A stretch of DNA of 64,000 nucleotides from Pseudarthrobacter enclensis (GCF_030811655.1 NZ_JAUSRE010000018.1:46469-110468), one strand, 5' to 3'. Counted from the stretch's first letter, positions 43,320-54,146 are shown. The notes: generated by a model not told the origin, from the sequence alone. Made by a program: numbers and translations.

Positions 43320-43553
43320 ATGACCTCCTTGCGTTACCGGCGGCCGCTGATGGTCCTTGCCGCTGTTATTGCCGTGCTTTCCCTTGTGGCCGTGGGAACC
43401 GTCATGGCCCTTGCATTCGCCGGGTCCGCGGCCCCCACGTGGATCACCTATGCCGCCCTCTACGGACTGCCGGTGGCCTTCATCCTGATGCTCCTGCTGG
43501 TCCTGGACGGTGTGGCAGCCCGGCGCCGGTCCGGAAGGGCCGGGCAGCGGTAA
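43320..43553 (+). CDS. Small two-helix membrane protein
   Basis: A 77-residue protein with two hydrophobic helices (LMVLAAVIAVLSLVAVGTVM and GLPVAFILMLLLVLDGVA) and a basic C-terminus RRRSGRAGQR. I do not recognise it. TAGCGT ends seven bases before the ATG and there is no Shine-Dalgarno sequence, consistent with a leaderless mRNA. The stop TAA overlaps the -10-like TAACGT of the next gene. Confidence 0.65.
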   Translation: MTSLRYRRPLMVLAAVIAVLSLVAVGTVMALAFAGSAAPTWITYAALYGLPVAFILMLLLVLDGVAARRRSGRAGQR

Positions 43554-43563
43554 CGTTGGACTG

Positions 43564-46041
43564 ATGTCCCTTATTCGTGCGCTCGGCAAGGACCTGGAGG
43601 CACGCACCGACGATTCGCTGCGTGCCCTCTTCGCCGCGCGGCCGGACCTGATTTCCCCCTCTGTTCCGGACTTCGCCGCCCTGGCCGCACGCGCCACTTC
43701 CCGGGTCAGCGTCCAGCGGGCGCTTGAGCGGCTCAACCGGCCACAGATGCAGGTCCTGGAAACCCTGCACTTGGGCACCAACACCGACACCGGGCACAGC
43801 GCCTCCGCGGAGGGCCTGCACCACCTGATCCGCGGTTCGTCCCTGGCCGTCATCGAGGAGATCCTGCGGACCCTGCAGGAGCTTGCCCTGGTGCATCCGG
43901 CCGCTCCCCCGCACGGCACCCCTTCCACTTCCGCCGGGCAGCGCTTCTACCTGCCCGTGGGCTCCCTCAAGGACGTGGTGGGCATCTACCCTGCCGGCTT
44001 GGGCCGCAGCTACACGGAACTGGTCCGCCTGCAGCCGGCGTTCGCGCAGCGGGCGGTGCAGCTGGTCTCGGAACTGCACCGCACCGGATTTGCCGTCCAT
44101 AACGCCACCACCCCCATGGAAGCCGCGCTGTCGCTGCAGCACTGGACGTCCTCTCCGGCGGCACTGCAGGACATCCTCGCCCACGCTCCGGAGCGCACGA
44201 CGGCGCTGCTTGCCAAGTTCCGGAACTGGGCCATGGGTGCGGTCCCCCAGGCGCAACGCAAGGCATCGGTCACGTCGGAAGGGGCCGACGTCGGGCCCAT
44301 TGACTGGCTCCTTGCCCGCGGACTGCTGGTGCCGCTGGATGCGGCCCATGTGGAACTGCCGCACAGCGTGGGACTTGCCCTTCGCGGCGGCGCGATCATT
44401 GACGACTTCACCCTTGCACCGCCGGTTCCGGAGCTCGGCCGGACCACCGCGGCACTGCGCCGGAACGCGGCCCTGAGCGCAATCTCGGAAACCCTGCGGC
44501 TGGTGTCCGAACTGCTTCACGCCGTTGCAGGGCACCCGCTGCCGACGCTGCGCACCGGCGGCGTGGGTGTCCGTGAGTTGCGCCGGCTGGCGGACATTCT
44601 GCGGGTTGAGCAGGCAACGGTGGGCCGCCTGCTGGAACTGTGCGGCCTGGCCGGTCTGATCCACCTGGACGTCGACTCCTCGTCGTGGGTGCAGCCGCCG
44701 CAACTCGAGTGGCTGGTGCTTCCGCGGCAGGAACAATGGCTGTGGCTGGTGAACGCCTGGCTGGCGAGCGAACGCGTGCCATCGATGGTGGGCCAACCGG
44801 TAAACCCGGCACCCGGGGCCCCAGCCGGCAGGTCCGCCTCGGGCACGACCATCCCGGCGCTGTCCGCCGGCGCGCAGCGGCCCGACGCCCCCGTGGTCCG
44901 CAAGCGCATCCTTGAGATCCTGGACGAGCTGACCCGGGAAGCGGCTGAGGGGGACGGCGCCGCACCCGTCCTTGATGCCGCCGCCGTCCTGCAGCGCGCG
45001 GAATGGTCCCAGCCGCGGATGGCGCGGCGCTTCAGTTCCCTGATCCGCGGCGTCCTTTCCGAAGCCGAAATGCTGGGCCTGGTGGGGTCGGGCGCCCTGA
45101 GCCAGCTGGGCAGCGCCTTCGCCGCAGACGATCCCGACGCCGCCCTGGCCATTTTGGGCGAACACCTGCCCGCTGCCCTCAACCATGTGCTCCTGCAGGC
45201 AGACCTGACCGCGGTGGCCCCGGGCTACCTCTCCCCCGAACTGACGGAGAAGCTCCTGGTGATGGCCGATGCCGAAGGACAAGGCCCGGCCACCATCTAC
45301 CGTTTCTCCGCCGAGTCGATCAAGCGGGCACTGGACCACGGCTACGATGCCGGCGGACTCCTGGCGTTCCTCCGCGAACACTCGGCCACCGCCGTTCCGC
45401 AGCCGCTGGAATACCTCGTGGAAGACACCGCGTCCCGGCACGGCAGGCTCCGTGTGGGACAGTCCGTCAGCTTCATCCAGAGTGAGGACGAGGCCGCGCT
45501 CCGGGACCTCGTGGCGGGGCCCAAAGCTGCCCAGCTTGGCCTGGCCATGCTCGCCCCGACGGTGGTCACGTCCACCGCCCAGCCCCGTGAACTTGCCGCC
45601 GCGCTCCGCAACTTGGGCCTGTCCCCCTCCGTCGATGGCGCTGGGACTCCCGGGCAGCTCCGCCACCAGTCGGCACCCCGGGAGAACCTCCGCCCGGTCT
45701 ATACCGCACCGCGGATGGCGCCCCCGGCCGAGGATGTTGAAGCCCAGCTGGACGTCCTCCGCAGGGCGGGCGGCGCCGTAGGGCATTCCCCTGGCGCGGG
45801 GGCCGGCAGCGAGGCAGCCACCCAGCTGGGGCTTGAGGCCCTGCAGAGGGCCATCCGGCTCAAGCAGCGGATCCAGATGAACGTGGTGGACAACCTGGGG
45901 AATGCCAGCCTGGAGATCGTTGTTCCGTTATCTGTGAGCGGCGGCCGCGTCCGCGTGTTCGATCCTGCCCGGGACACCGAACGGGTCCTGTCCGTCCACC
46001 GCATCATCGATATCGAGGCTGCAGAGGAACTGCACCAGTAA
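43564..46041 (+). CDS. Helicase-associated XPB/Ssl2-like N-domain protein
   Basis: An 825-residue protein that precedes and partners the XPB-type helicase gene. Its C-terminal region (about 640-700, LEYLVEDTASRHGRLRVG) matches the helicase C-terminal/XPB N-terminal-like domain seen in actinobacterial pairs, and much of the rest is alpha-helical repeats with Ala/Leu-rich segments. No ATPase motif is present. It is thought to be a subunit of the XPB complex, but the biochemical role is unknown. The ATG at 43564 follows TAACGT by seven bases, so it may be leaderless. It ends 13 bases before the helicase gene. Confidence 0.85.
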   Translation: MSLIRALGKDLEARTDDSLRALFAARPDLISPSVPDFAALAARATSRVSVQRALERLNRPQMQVLETLHLGTNTDTGHSASAEGLHHLIRGSSLAVIEEILRTLQELALVHPAAPPHGTPSTSAGQRFYLPVGSLKDVVGIYPAGLGRSYTELVRLQPAFAQRAVQLVSELHRTGFAVHNATTPMEAALSLQHWTSSPAALQDILAHAPERTTALLAKFRNWAMGAVPQAQRKASVTSEGADVGPIDWLLARGLLVPLDAAHVELPHSVGLALRGGAIIDDFTLAPPVPELGRTTAALRRNAALSAISETLRLVSELLHAVAGHPLPTLRTGGVGVRELRRLADILRVEQATVGRLLELCGLAGLIHLDVDSSSWVQPPQLEWLVLPRQEQWLWLVNAWLASERVPSMVGQPVNPAPGAPAGRSASGTTIPALSAGAQRPDAPVVRKRILEILDELTREAAEGDGAAPVLDAAAVLQRAEWSQPRMARRFSSLIRGVLSEAEMLGLVGSGALSQLGSAFAADDPDAALAILGEHLPAALNHVLLQADLTAVAPGYLSPELTEKLLVMADAEGQGPATIYRFSAESIKRALDHGYDAGGLLAFLREHSATAVPQPLEYLVEDTASRHGRLRVGQSVSFIQSEDEAALRDLVAGPKAAQLGLAMLAPTVVTSTAQPRELAAALRNLGLSPSVDGAGTPGQLRHQSAPRENLRPVYTAPRMAPPAEDVEAQLDVLRRAGGAVGHSPGAGAGSEAATQLGLEALQRAIRLKQRIQMNVVDNLGNASLEIVVPLSVSGGRVRVFDPARDTERVLSVHRIIDIEAAEELHQ

Positions 46042-46054
46042 AGGAATCCCCCGC

Positions 46055-47701
46055 GTGACCGACGGACCCCTGATCGTCCAGAGCGACAAGACCATCCTCC
46101 TCGAGGTGGACCACGAACTGGCCACCGAGGCGCGGCACGCCATCGCGCCGTTCGCGGAACTGGAGCGGGCCCCCGAGCACATGCACAGCTACCGCCTGAC
46201 CCCGCTGGGCCTCTGGAATGCCAGGGCCGCCGGACTGGACGCGGAAAAGGTGCTGGACGCACTCCTGAAGTACTCCCGTTTTCCCGTGCCGCATTCGCTC
46301 CTGGTGGACGTGGCCGAAACCATGTCCCGGTACGGCCGGCTGCGCCTCGAAAAGGACCCGAGGCACGGCCTGGTCATGCGCACCGATGACTATCCCGTGC
46401 TGGAGGAAGTCATCGGGGCCAAGAAGATCGCGCCGCTGCTCGGACCAAGGATCGACGGCGAGACGGTGGTGGTCCACGCCTCACAGCGCGGGCAGCTCAA
46501 GCAGCTGCTGCTGAAACTGGGCTGGCCGGCGGAGGACCTGGCCGGCTACGTGGACGGCACCCCGCACCTGATATCCCTCAACGAGGACGGGTGGGCACTG
46601 CGCCCGTACCAGCGCCTTGCCAGCGAAAACTTCTGGGCCGGCGGCAGCGGGGTGGTGGTGCTCCCCTGCGGTGCAGGGAAGACCCTGGTGGGGGCCGCGG
46701 CCATGGCCACCGGCTCCACCACCACCCTGATCCTGGTCACCAACACGGTGGCGGCCCGGCAGTGGAAGGATGAACTGCTCCGCCGGACGTCCCTCACCGA
46801 AGACGAAGTTGGCGAGTACTCCGGTGCCCTGAAGGAGGTCCGCCCGGTGACGATCGCCACGTACCAGGTCCTCACCACCAAGCGCGGCGGGATCTACCCG
46901 CACCTTGAACTCGTGGACGGGCACGATTGGGGACTGATCATCTACGACGAGGTCCACCTCCTGCCGGCCCCCATTTTCCGGATGACTGCGGACCTGCAGG
47001 CGCGCCGGCGGCTCGGACTGACCGCCACCCTGGTCCGGGAGGACGGCCGGGAAGGCGAGGTCTTCAGCCTGATCGGACCCAAGCGGTATGACGCGCCCTG
47101 GAAGGACATCGAGTCCCAGGGCTACATCGCGCCGGCGGATTGCGTGGAGGTCCGCGTCGATCTGCCGCAGGATGAGCGGGTTGCCTATGCCATGGCCGAC
47201 GACGCGGACAAATACAGGCTGTGCGCCACCTCGGAATCCAAGACCCAGGTGGTGGAGCAGCTGGTGGCCCGGCACGCCGGTGAGCAGTTGCTGGTGATCG
47301 GGCAATACATCGACCAGCTGGACGAACTCGGCGAGCGCCTGGACGCGCCGGTGATCAAGGGCGACACGTCCGTCAAGGTGCGGCAGAAGCTGTTTGACGC
47401 GTTCCGCGCGGGCGAGCTGCAGACACTCGTGGTGTCCAAGGTGGCCAACTTCTCCATCGACCTGCCTGAGGCCTCCGTGGCCATCCAGGTCTCAGGTTCC
47501 TTTGGGTCCAGGCAGGAAGAGGCGCAGAGATTGGGCCGGCTGCTGCGGCCCAAAAAGGACGGCCGCGCCGCTCGGTTCTACTCCCTGGTGGCACGGGACA
47601 CCCTGGACCAGGACTTCGCTGCCAAGCGCCAAAGGTTCCTGGCCGAACAGGGGTATGCCTACAGGATCATGGACGCGAAGGACGTGCACGCCACCGATTA
47701 G
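46055..47701 (+). CDS. XPB/Ssl2-type DNA helicase
   Basis: A 548-residue superfamily 2 helicase. Walker A is VLPCGAGKTLVGAA, motif II is IIYDEVHLLPAP, motif III is LGLTATLVRED and motif VI is EEAQRLGRLLRPK. The N-terminal domain (about 1-190) is the damage-recognition-like domain of XPB. Bacterial XPB unwinds 3'-5' and is linked to DNA repair. The GTG at 46055 has AAGGA ten bases upstream. It is co-transcribed with the 825-residue partner. Confidence 0.95.
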   Translation: MTDGPLIVQSDKTILLEVDHELATEARHAIAPFAELERAPEHMHSYRLTPLGLWNARAAGLDAEKVLDALLKYSRFPVPHSLLVDVAETMSRYGRLRLEKDPRHGLVMRTDDYPVLEEVIGAKKIAPLLGPRIDGETVVVHASQRGQLKQLLLKLGWPAEDLAGYVDGTPHLISLNEDGWALRPYQRLASENFWAGGSGVVVLPCGAGKTLVGAAAMATGSTTTLILVTNTVAARQWKDELLRRTSLTEDEVGEYSGALKEVRPVTIATYQVLTTKRGGIYPHLELVDGHDWGLIIYDEVHLLPAPIFRMTADLQARRRLGLTATLVREDGREGEVFSLIGPKRYDAPWKDIESQGYIAPADCVEVRVDLPQDERVAYAMADDADKYRLCATSESKTQVVEQLVARHAGEQLLVIGQYIDQLDELGERLDAPVIKGDTSVKVRQKLFDAFRAGELQTLVVSKVANFSIDLPEASVAIQVSGSFGSRQEEAQRLGRLLRPKKDGRAARFYSLVARDTLDQDFAAKRQRFLAEQGYAYRIMDAKDVHATD

Positions 47702-47753
47702 GCGGCGTGCATTCCCTGGTGCGGAAAGCACGGCTCGGTCGCACACTGGAAGC

Positions 47754-48254
47754 ATGACTATGAGAATCGTTCGGGCCGTCCCCGGGCCCGGCCAGGAGTC
47801 GGTCTGGGATTACCCGCGCCCGCCACGGATCGAACCCAGCAGCGAACGGATCCGGATCGTCCTGGGCGGCGAATTGATCCTTGACACCACGGATTCCCTG
47901 CGGGTCCTGGAGACCAGCCATCCTCCGGTCTACTACCTCCCGCTATCGGCTTTTGCGCCCGGCACACTGGAGCACGCCGCGGGCAGCAGCTTCTGCGAGT
48001 TCAAGGGCGCGGCAATGTACCTCACCGTGCGCGGCGGCGGGAAGGAGGCCGAGGGCGCCGCCTGGTCCTACCCCGAGCCCGCTGCCGGGTTCGAGGCGCT
48101 GGCCGGCAGGGTGGCCGTCTACCCGGCCAGGATGGACTACTGCGAGGTGGACGGAGAACGGGTCACCGCGCAGCCGGGACGTTTCTACGGCGGCTGGATC
48201 ACCAGCCGCGTGGTGGGGCCCTTCAAGGGAGAGCCCGGAACGATGGACTGGTAA
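47754..48254 (+). CDS. DUF427 domain protein
   Basis: A 166-residue protein with the DUF427 fold: RIVLGGELILDTTDSLRVLETSHPPVYYLP in pieces around residues 35-63, FCEFKGAAMYLTVR in the middle and a tryptophan-rich C-terminus (YGGWITSRVVGPFKG). The family is common in actinobacteria; function unknown. The ATG at 47754 lacks a clear ribosome site. No operon partner is obvious, the response-regulator gene starting 73 bases downstream. Confidence 0.85.
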   Translation: MTMRIVRAVPGPGQESVWDYPRPPRIEPSSERIRIVLGGELILDTTDSLRVLETSHPPVYYLPLSAFAPGTLEHAAGSSFCEFKGAAMYLTVRGGGKEAEGAAWSYPEPAAGFEALAGRVAVYPARMDYCEVDGERVTAQPGRFYGGWITSRVVGPFKGEPGTMDW

Positions 48255-48298
48255 GTACAAGCGCACCATCATCATGCTCACAACGAATATCCAGACAA

Positions 48299-48315
48299 CT
48301 CCCAGAGACTGGGAG
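48299..48315 (+). promoter_or_regulatory. Perfect palindrome before the response regulator
   Basis: CTCCCAG-AGA-CTGGGAG is a perfect inverted repeat 12 bases upstream of the response-regulator ATG. The second arm supplies GGGAG for a four-codon reading frame at 48317-48331 (Met-Met-Gly-Ala-stop) that overlaps the regulator start codon. It may be an operator or an RNA hairpin that affects initiation. Confidence 0.5.
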
Positions 48316-48327
48316 CATGATGGGAGC

Positions 48328-49038
48328 ATGAACAAGAACGGTCCAGAAGCCAGGCTGCTCGTCGTCGACGACGAACCCAACATCCGCGAGCTCCTCTCCA
48401 CGTCGCTGCGGTTCGCAGGCTTTGAAGTGGTCTCAGCCGCGAACGGGCGTGACGCCCTTGCTGCCGCCGATACGCAGGCTCCTGACCTGGCCGTACTGGA
48501 CGTCATGCTTCCCGACATGGACGGCTTCACCGTCACGCGCCGGCTGCGGGCCTCCGGAAAACACTTCCCCGTCCTGTTCCTCACGGCCAAGGACGACACA
48601 GAGGATAAAGTCACCGGCCTGACGGTGGGCGGCGACGATTACGTCACCAAACCCTTCAGCCTGGATGAAGTAGTGGCGCGCATCAGGGCGGTGCTCCGCC
48701 GGACGCAGCCCCTGCTGGATGACGACGCGATCATCCGCGTGGACGACCTCGAGCTCGACGACGATGCCCACGAGGTGCGGCGCGGCGGCACCGTCATCGA
48801 ACTCTCCCCTACCGAGTTCAAGCTGCTTCGTTACCTCATGCTCAATCCCAACCGGGTGCTGTCCAAGTCGCAGATCCTGGACCACGTCTGGGAGTACAAC
48901 TTCAACGGTGACGCGTCCATCGTGGAGTCCTACATCTCCTATCTGCGGCGCAAGGTCGATATCGACCCCGAGGCGCCGGCCCTGATCCAGACCAAGCGCG
49001 GCGTAGGCTACGTGCTGCGGACGGCTGAAAAGCGCTGA
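48328..49038 (+). CDS. OmpR-family response regulator
   Basis: A 236-residue regulator. The receiver domain (8-120) has acidic pair Asp14/15 in LLVVDDEPNIR, phosphoacceptor Asp58 in AVLDVMLPDMDG and Lys in YVTKPFSLDEVV; the C-terminal winged helix contains SPTEFKLLRYLMLNPNRVLSK and YISYLRRKVD. It forms a system with the sensor kinase two bases downstream. The ATG at 48328 overlaps the stop of a four-codon frame. The signal and regulon are not known. Confidence 0.95.
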   Translation: MNKNGPEARLLVVDDEPNIRELLSTSLRFAGFEVVSAANGRDALAAADTQAPDLAVLDVMLPDMDGFTVTRRLRASGKHFPVLFLTAKDDTEDKVTGLTVGGDDYVTKPFSLDEVVARIRAVLRRTQPLLDDDAIIRVDDLELDDDAHEVRRGGTVIELSPTEFKLLRYLMLNPNRVLSKSQILDHVWEYNFNGDASIVESYISYLRRKVDIDPEAPALIQTKRGVGYVLRTAEKR

Positions 49039-49040
49039 CC

Positions 49041-50564
49041 TTGCTGAAGCGGTGGAAGTCGGCCTCGCTCAGGTCGCAGCTGGTGGCCATGATCATGGCG
49101 CTGCTGATCGTGGCCTTGACGGTCACCGGGGCGGTGACGTTGACGCTGCTCCACAGTTACCTCCAGGGCCAGGTGGACGACAAGCTGAATGCCGCGGTCG
49201 ACTCTGCCCGGAAGCAGCGCTCGTTCACCCAACTGCAGGCACCCAGCTCGATTCCCACCGACTATTCCCTGATGCTCTTCGCCCCGGGCGAGCAGCCGTA
49301 CACGTTCGGCGGCGATCCGGACGACCATCCGGACATCAGCGCCATCAGCGTGGACCAGGCCCAGGCGCGCGGACTTGCTCCCTTCCAGGTCCGCGGAACA
49401 GACGGCGAAAACTGGCGGGTTGTGGCGGTGACGGTCCAGAACGGCCAGTCCACCGCCGTCGTGGTCATCGGGCTGCCCCTGGAGAGCGTCGACGACGTCC
49501 TCAAGCATGCCACCCTGGTGGTTACCGGGGTAGGACTGCTGACGCTGCTGCTGGCCTCGCTCATTGCCAGCTGGACCGTCTCGCGGGCCTTCCGGCCGCT
49601 TGCCAGGGTGGAAAAGACTGCAGCGGCAATCGCCGCCGGGGACCTCTCCCGCCGCGTGGAGGTGGAGAACCCAACCACCGAACTGGGGCGGCTCAGCAGC
49701 TCCCTGAACGCCATGCTGGCGCATATCGAGACAGCTTTTGCGGCCAGGACCGCTTCCGAGGCAAGGATGCGCCGATTCGCCGCCGACGCATCGCACGAAC
49801 TGCGCACTCCCCTGGTAACCATCCGTGGATTCTCCGAGCTTTACCGCCATGGCGCCCTGGCCACGGACGACGACGTGGCCACGGCGATGAACCGGATTGA
49901 AAGCGAAGCCAAGCGCATGGGCTCCATGGTTGAGGACCTGCTCCTGCTGGCCCGGCTTGACGAGCAGCGGCCGCTGCAGCAGAAACCGGTGGACCTCCAG
50001 CTCATAGCCCATGACGCCGTGGTGGACACCCAGGCCAGCGACCGTTCCAGGGTGATCACGCTGACCGGGCTCGACGGCGGAACGGCGGCACCGGCCCCCG
50101 TGCTGGGGGATGAGGCCAAACTGCGCCAGGTGGTGGGCAACCTGGTGGGCAACGCCTTGCGCTACACCCCCGAGGGCAGCCCGATCGAGCTTGCGGTCGG
50201 GGTGCGGGCGGACGACGGCGAGGAGCGCTCCGTCATCGAGGTACGGGACCACGGGCCCGGGATCTCGGAAGATGATGCGGCGAAGGTTTTTGAACGCTTT
50301 TACCGGGCTGACACGTCCCGCACCCGGGAGACGGGCGGCAGCGGCCTTGGCCTTGCCATCGTCGCCGCCATCGTTGGGTCCCACGGCGGCTCCGTCCGGG
50401 TGGAAAAGACCGACGGCGGGGGCGCCACCCTGGTGGTCAGCCTTCCGCGTCGGGAAGACACACCACGGCCCGGCGACGGGCAGGAGGACGGCGACGGGCA
50501 GGAAGAAGCGCACGGCAGTATTGCCCGGGCCAAGGGCAGCGACGGGTCGGTTATCCACATATAG
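49041..50564 (+). CDS. HAMP-containing sensor histidine kinase
   Basis: A 507-residue kinase: first membrane helix 15-37 (AMIMALLIVALTVTGAVTLTL), extracellular sensor domain of about 115 residues, second helix about 158-182, HAMP, and DHp domain with His252 in DASHELRTPLVT. The ATPase domain has VVGNLVGNALRYTP (N box), DHGPGI (G1) and GGSGLGLAI (G2). An acidic Gly/Asp/Glu-rich tail follows the catalytic domain. The start is TTG at 49041, two bases after the regulator stop. The sensed signal cannot be told. Confidence 0.95.
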   Translation: MLKRWKSASLRSQLVAMIMALLIVALTVTGAVTLTLLHSYLQGQVDDKLNAAVDSARKQRSFTQLQAPSSIPTDYSLMLFAPGEQPYTFGGDPDDHPDISAISVDQAQARGLAPFQVRGTDGENWRVVAVTVQNGQSTAVVVIGLPLESVDDVLKHATLVVTGVGLLTLLLASLIASWTVSRAFRPLARVEKTAAAIAAGDLSRRVEVENPTTELGRLSSSLNAMLAHIETAFAARTASEARMRRFAADASHELRTPLVTIRGFSELYRHGALATDDDVATAMNRIESEAKRMGSMVEDLLLLARLDEQRPLQQKPVDLQLIAHDAVVDTQASDRSRVITLTGLDGGTAAPAPVLGDEAKLRQVVGNLVGNALRYTPEGSPIELAVGVRADDGEERSVIEVRDHGPGISEDDAAKVFERFYRADTSRTRETGGSGLGLAIVAAIVGSHGGSVRVEKTDGGGATLVVSLPRREDTPRPGDGQEDGDGQEEAHGSIARAKGSDGSVIHI

Positions 50565-50691
50565 CCTTCCCATCATGGAGGCGCGTGCGGATGCTCCGTA
50601 GGCTCGTCCCAGCAGTCCGGAACCGCCGGGCCCGGGGGCGGTACGCCTTGCCTACCCTCCCGCCGTAGTGAGCGTAGTGAAAGGCACAGCC

Positions 50692-50979
50692 ATGAGCATC
50701 ATTTCCGTCGATACCGAACTGCTTCAGGTGAAGTCCGCCAGCGTGCAGGCAACCGTGGACCGGATCAGCACCGACGTGCAGACCATGAAGCGGGGCCTCG
50801 ATGAACTGCAGGGCTCATGGCGCGGATCGGCAGCCACCAACTTCCAGGCCCTGATCACCGAATGGACCATCACCCAGGGCCGTGTGGAGGCCTCCCTGGC
50901 GTCCATCAATGCGGCACTGGCCTCCGCGGCCGCTACCTATGCCCAGGCGGAGCAGGGAAATACGCAGCGCTTCAGCTGA
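50692..50979 (+). CDS. WXG100-family (ESAT-6-like) protein
   Basis: A 95-residue helical hairpin protein with the central WRG variant of the WXG motif (ELQGSWRGSAATNFQALITEW), typical length and no signal peptide. Such proteins are secreted by type VII systems or act in small complexes. No EccC/EssC ATPase or partner gene is in the window, so it is a solitary copy here. The ATG at 50692, with AAAGG upstream, is preferred over an eight-codon longer frame. It follows the two-component genes by 127 bases and is convergent with the RNase H gene. Confidence 0.88.
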   Translation: MSIISVDTELLQVKSASVQATVDRISTDVQTMKRGLDELQGSWRGSAATNFQALITEWTITQGRVEASLASINAALASAAATYAQAEQGNTQRFS

Positions 50980-50992
50980 CGGTGTGCCCCTA

Positions 50993-52084
50993 TTACGCCT
51001 CCGGCGTGCCTTGGTGGAAGCGCAGCCGCCACCGGCCGCCGTCCAGGACCCACAGCGAGCTGCGGAGCGTCGTGCCGGAGCGGGCAAAGCTTCGGTAGGT
51101 CAGCAGTACCGCGCCGGTGCCGATGCGCTCAGCACCGAGGATCTCGATGTCGGTACGTTCGCCGGGGTCTTCTTCCAATGCCATCATCATCGCGTCGCGG
51201 GTCCAGACCCTTCCCGAACTACCGATCTCCATGAAGTCCGGGTGGAGCAGGACAGCGGTGCGGCCGATGTCCCCGCGCACCAGCGGCCCCAGCAGCTCGC
51301 GTTCGAGCTCTTCCACCAGCGCCTCCGGCGGGATGGCACCTCCCTGCCCCCTTGCCTCAGCCACTTCAAGGGCCTCATCGTCCAGTTCGCTGAACAGGTC
51401 GAGTTCCTCGAAGGCAGAGACCGGGCCGGGAGTGGGCCGCCCCGTGCCGGCTGCAGGTGCGTTTCCACCGGACCGCGTGGATGGGGCGGCGGCCGGCTGG
51501 CCCGGAATATCCAGCGTGGCGGGCGGCAGGCCCACACCGGATGGTTGCTGCGCGTTCACAGTGCGCATCGAGGCTGCCTGCCGGCGGGGGTCCGCCTGCT
51601 GTGCGCCCGGGTGGTGCCCGCCGGGGAATCCAGGCCCCGACCTTGCCGCCACTCCCTGCTGGTATGCCGTGGCGGCAGCCCTGGCCCGTTCATCGGCGGC
51701 CTCGTTGAGGTCATGCCCGGCATGGCCCTTGACCCACTCAAAGGTATAGATGCGGCCGGCAAGCTCCCGGTCGAGTTCCTTCAGCAGTTCCACGTTCAGG
51801 ACGGGCTTTCCGTCGGCCTTGCGCCAGCCCTTGCGTTTCCACCCTGGCATCCACTTGGTGATGGAGTTGATCACATACTGGCTATCGCACAGGATGCGCA
51901 GGTCTTCCCCGGGCAGGTGCGCGGTGGCGCGCAGGAGATCAAGGACAGCCATCAGCTCCCCCTGGTTGTTGGTCCCGTGCGGCCACCCTCCTGCCCGCCA
52001 GCAATCATCATTCACATACCAGGCCCAACCGGCCGGACCAGGGTTACCCAAGGCCGAACCGTCAGCCGCTGCAGTAATCGTCAC
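50993..52084 (-). CDS. RNase HI fused to a DUF4440-type SnoaL/NTF2 domain
   Basis: A 363-residue protein. Residues 1-135 are RNase HI with the catalytic acids in TAAADGSALGNPGPAGWA (Asp), NNQGELMAVLDLL (Glu), LCDSQYVINSI (Asp) and a later Asp/Glu in HDLNEAADERAR. A low-complexity linker (about 150-245) leads to a C-terminal nuclear-transport-factor-2-like DUF4440 domain (VEELERELLGPLVRGDIGRT, VWTRDAMMMALEED). The combination is a fusion I do not know as a standard RNase HI. It should cut RNA in RNA-DNA hybrids; the C-terminal domain's role is unknown. GTG at 52084 has AGGA seven bases upstream. Confidence 0.88.
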   Translation of the reverse strand: MTITAAADGSALGNPGPAGWAWYVNDDCWRAGGWPHGTNNQGELMAVLDLLRATAHLPGEDLRILCDSQYVINSITKWMPGWKRKGWRKADGKPVLNVELLKELDRELAGRIYTFEWVKGHAGHDLNEAADERARAAATAYQQGVAARSGPGFPGGHHPGAQQADPRRQAASMRTVNAQQPSGVGLPPATLDIPGQPAAAPSTRSGGNAPAAGTGRPTPGPVSAFEELDLFSELDDEALEVAEARGQGGAIPPEALVEELERELLGPLVRGDIGRTAVLLHPDFMEIGSSGRVWTRDAMMMALEEDPGERTDIEILGAERIGTGAVLLTYRSFARSGTTLRSSLWVLDGGRWRLRFHQGTPEA

Positions 52085-52151
52085 CGGTCCATCCTGCCAG
52101 AAGCAGCTGACAACGGGCTGGCGCCGGGGCATCCCAGGACACGCCACGACG

Positions 52152-52189
52152 AAAAATGCGGCCCCCTCCGAGGAGGGGGCCGCATTTTC
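52152..52189 (-). terminator. Strong intrinsic terminator of groEL
   Basis: AAAATGCGGCCCCCTC pairs with GAGGGGGCCGCATTTT around CGAG. The AT ends give U-tracts in both directions, so it may also serve the convergent side. It lies 33 bases beyond the groEL stop. Confidence 0.93.
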
Positions 52190-52222
52190 TGTAACTGGCG
52201 GGACAGGTCCCGGCGGGGAAGC

Positions 52223-54034
<1,812 letters not shown>

Positions 54035-54052
54035 TTAGCAGTCGGTACGTCA

Positions 54053-54096
54053 GAGTGCTAACTCAATAATTAGCACTCCCCAGGTGAGAGTGCAAG
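54053..54096 (-). promoter_or_regulatory. CIRCE element and promoter of groEL
   Basis: TTAGCACTC (54070-54078), nine bases and GAGTGCAAG (54088-54096) form the CIRCE operator bound by HrcA, with two changes in one arm. On the minus strand TTGCAC (54095-54090), a 17-base spacer and TAATTA (54072-54067) make a promoter inside the operator, so HrcA would block it directly. A third half-site GAGTGCTAA lies at 54053-54061 just downstream. A 5' UTR of about 200 bases separates this from groEL. Confidence 0.88.
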
Positions 54097-54146
54097 CGAT
54101 AAGGCGCCTGGCGCACGCTCTGCAAGGGGCGCTTCGCCCAGGGCGA

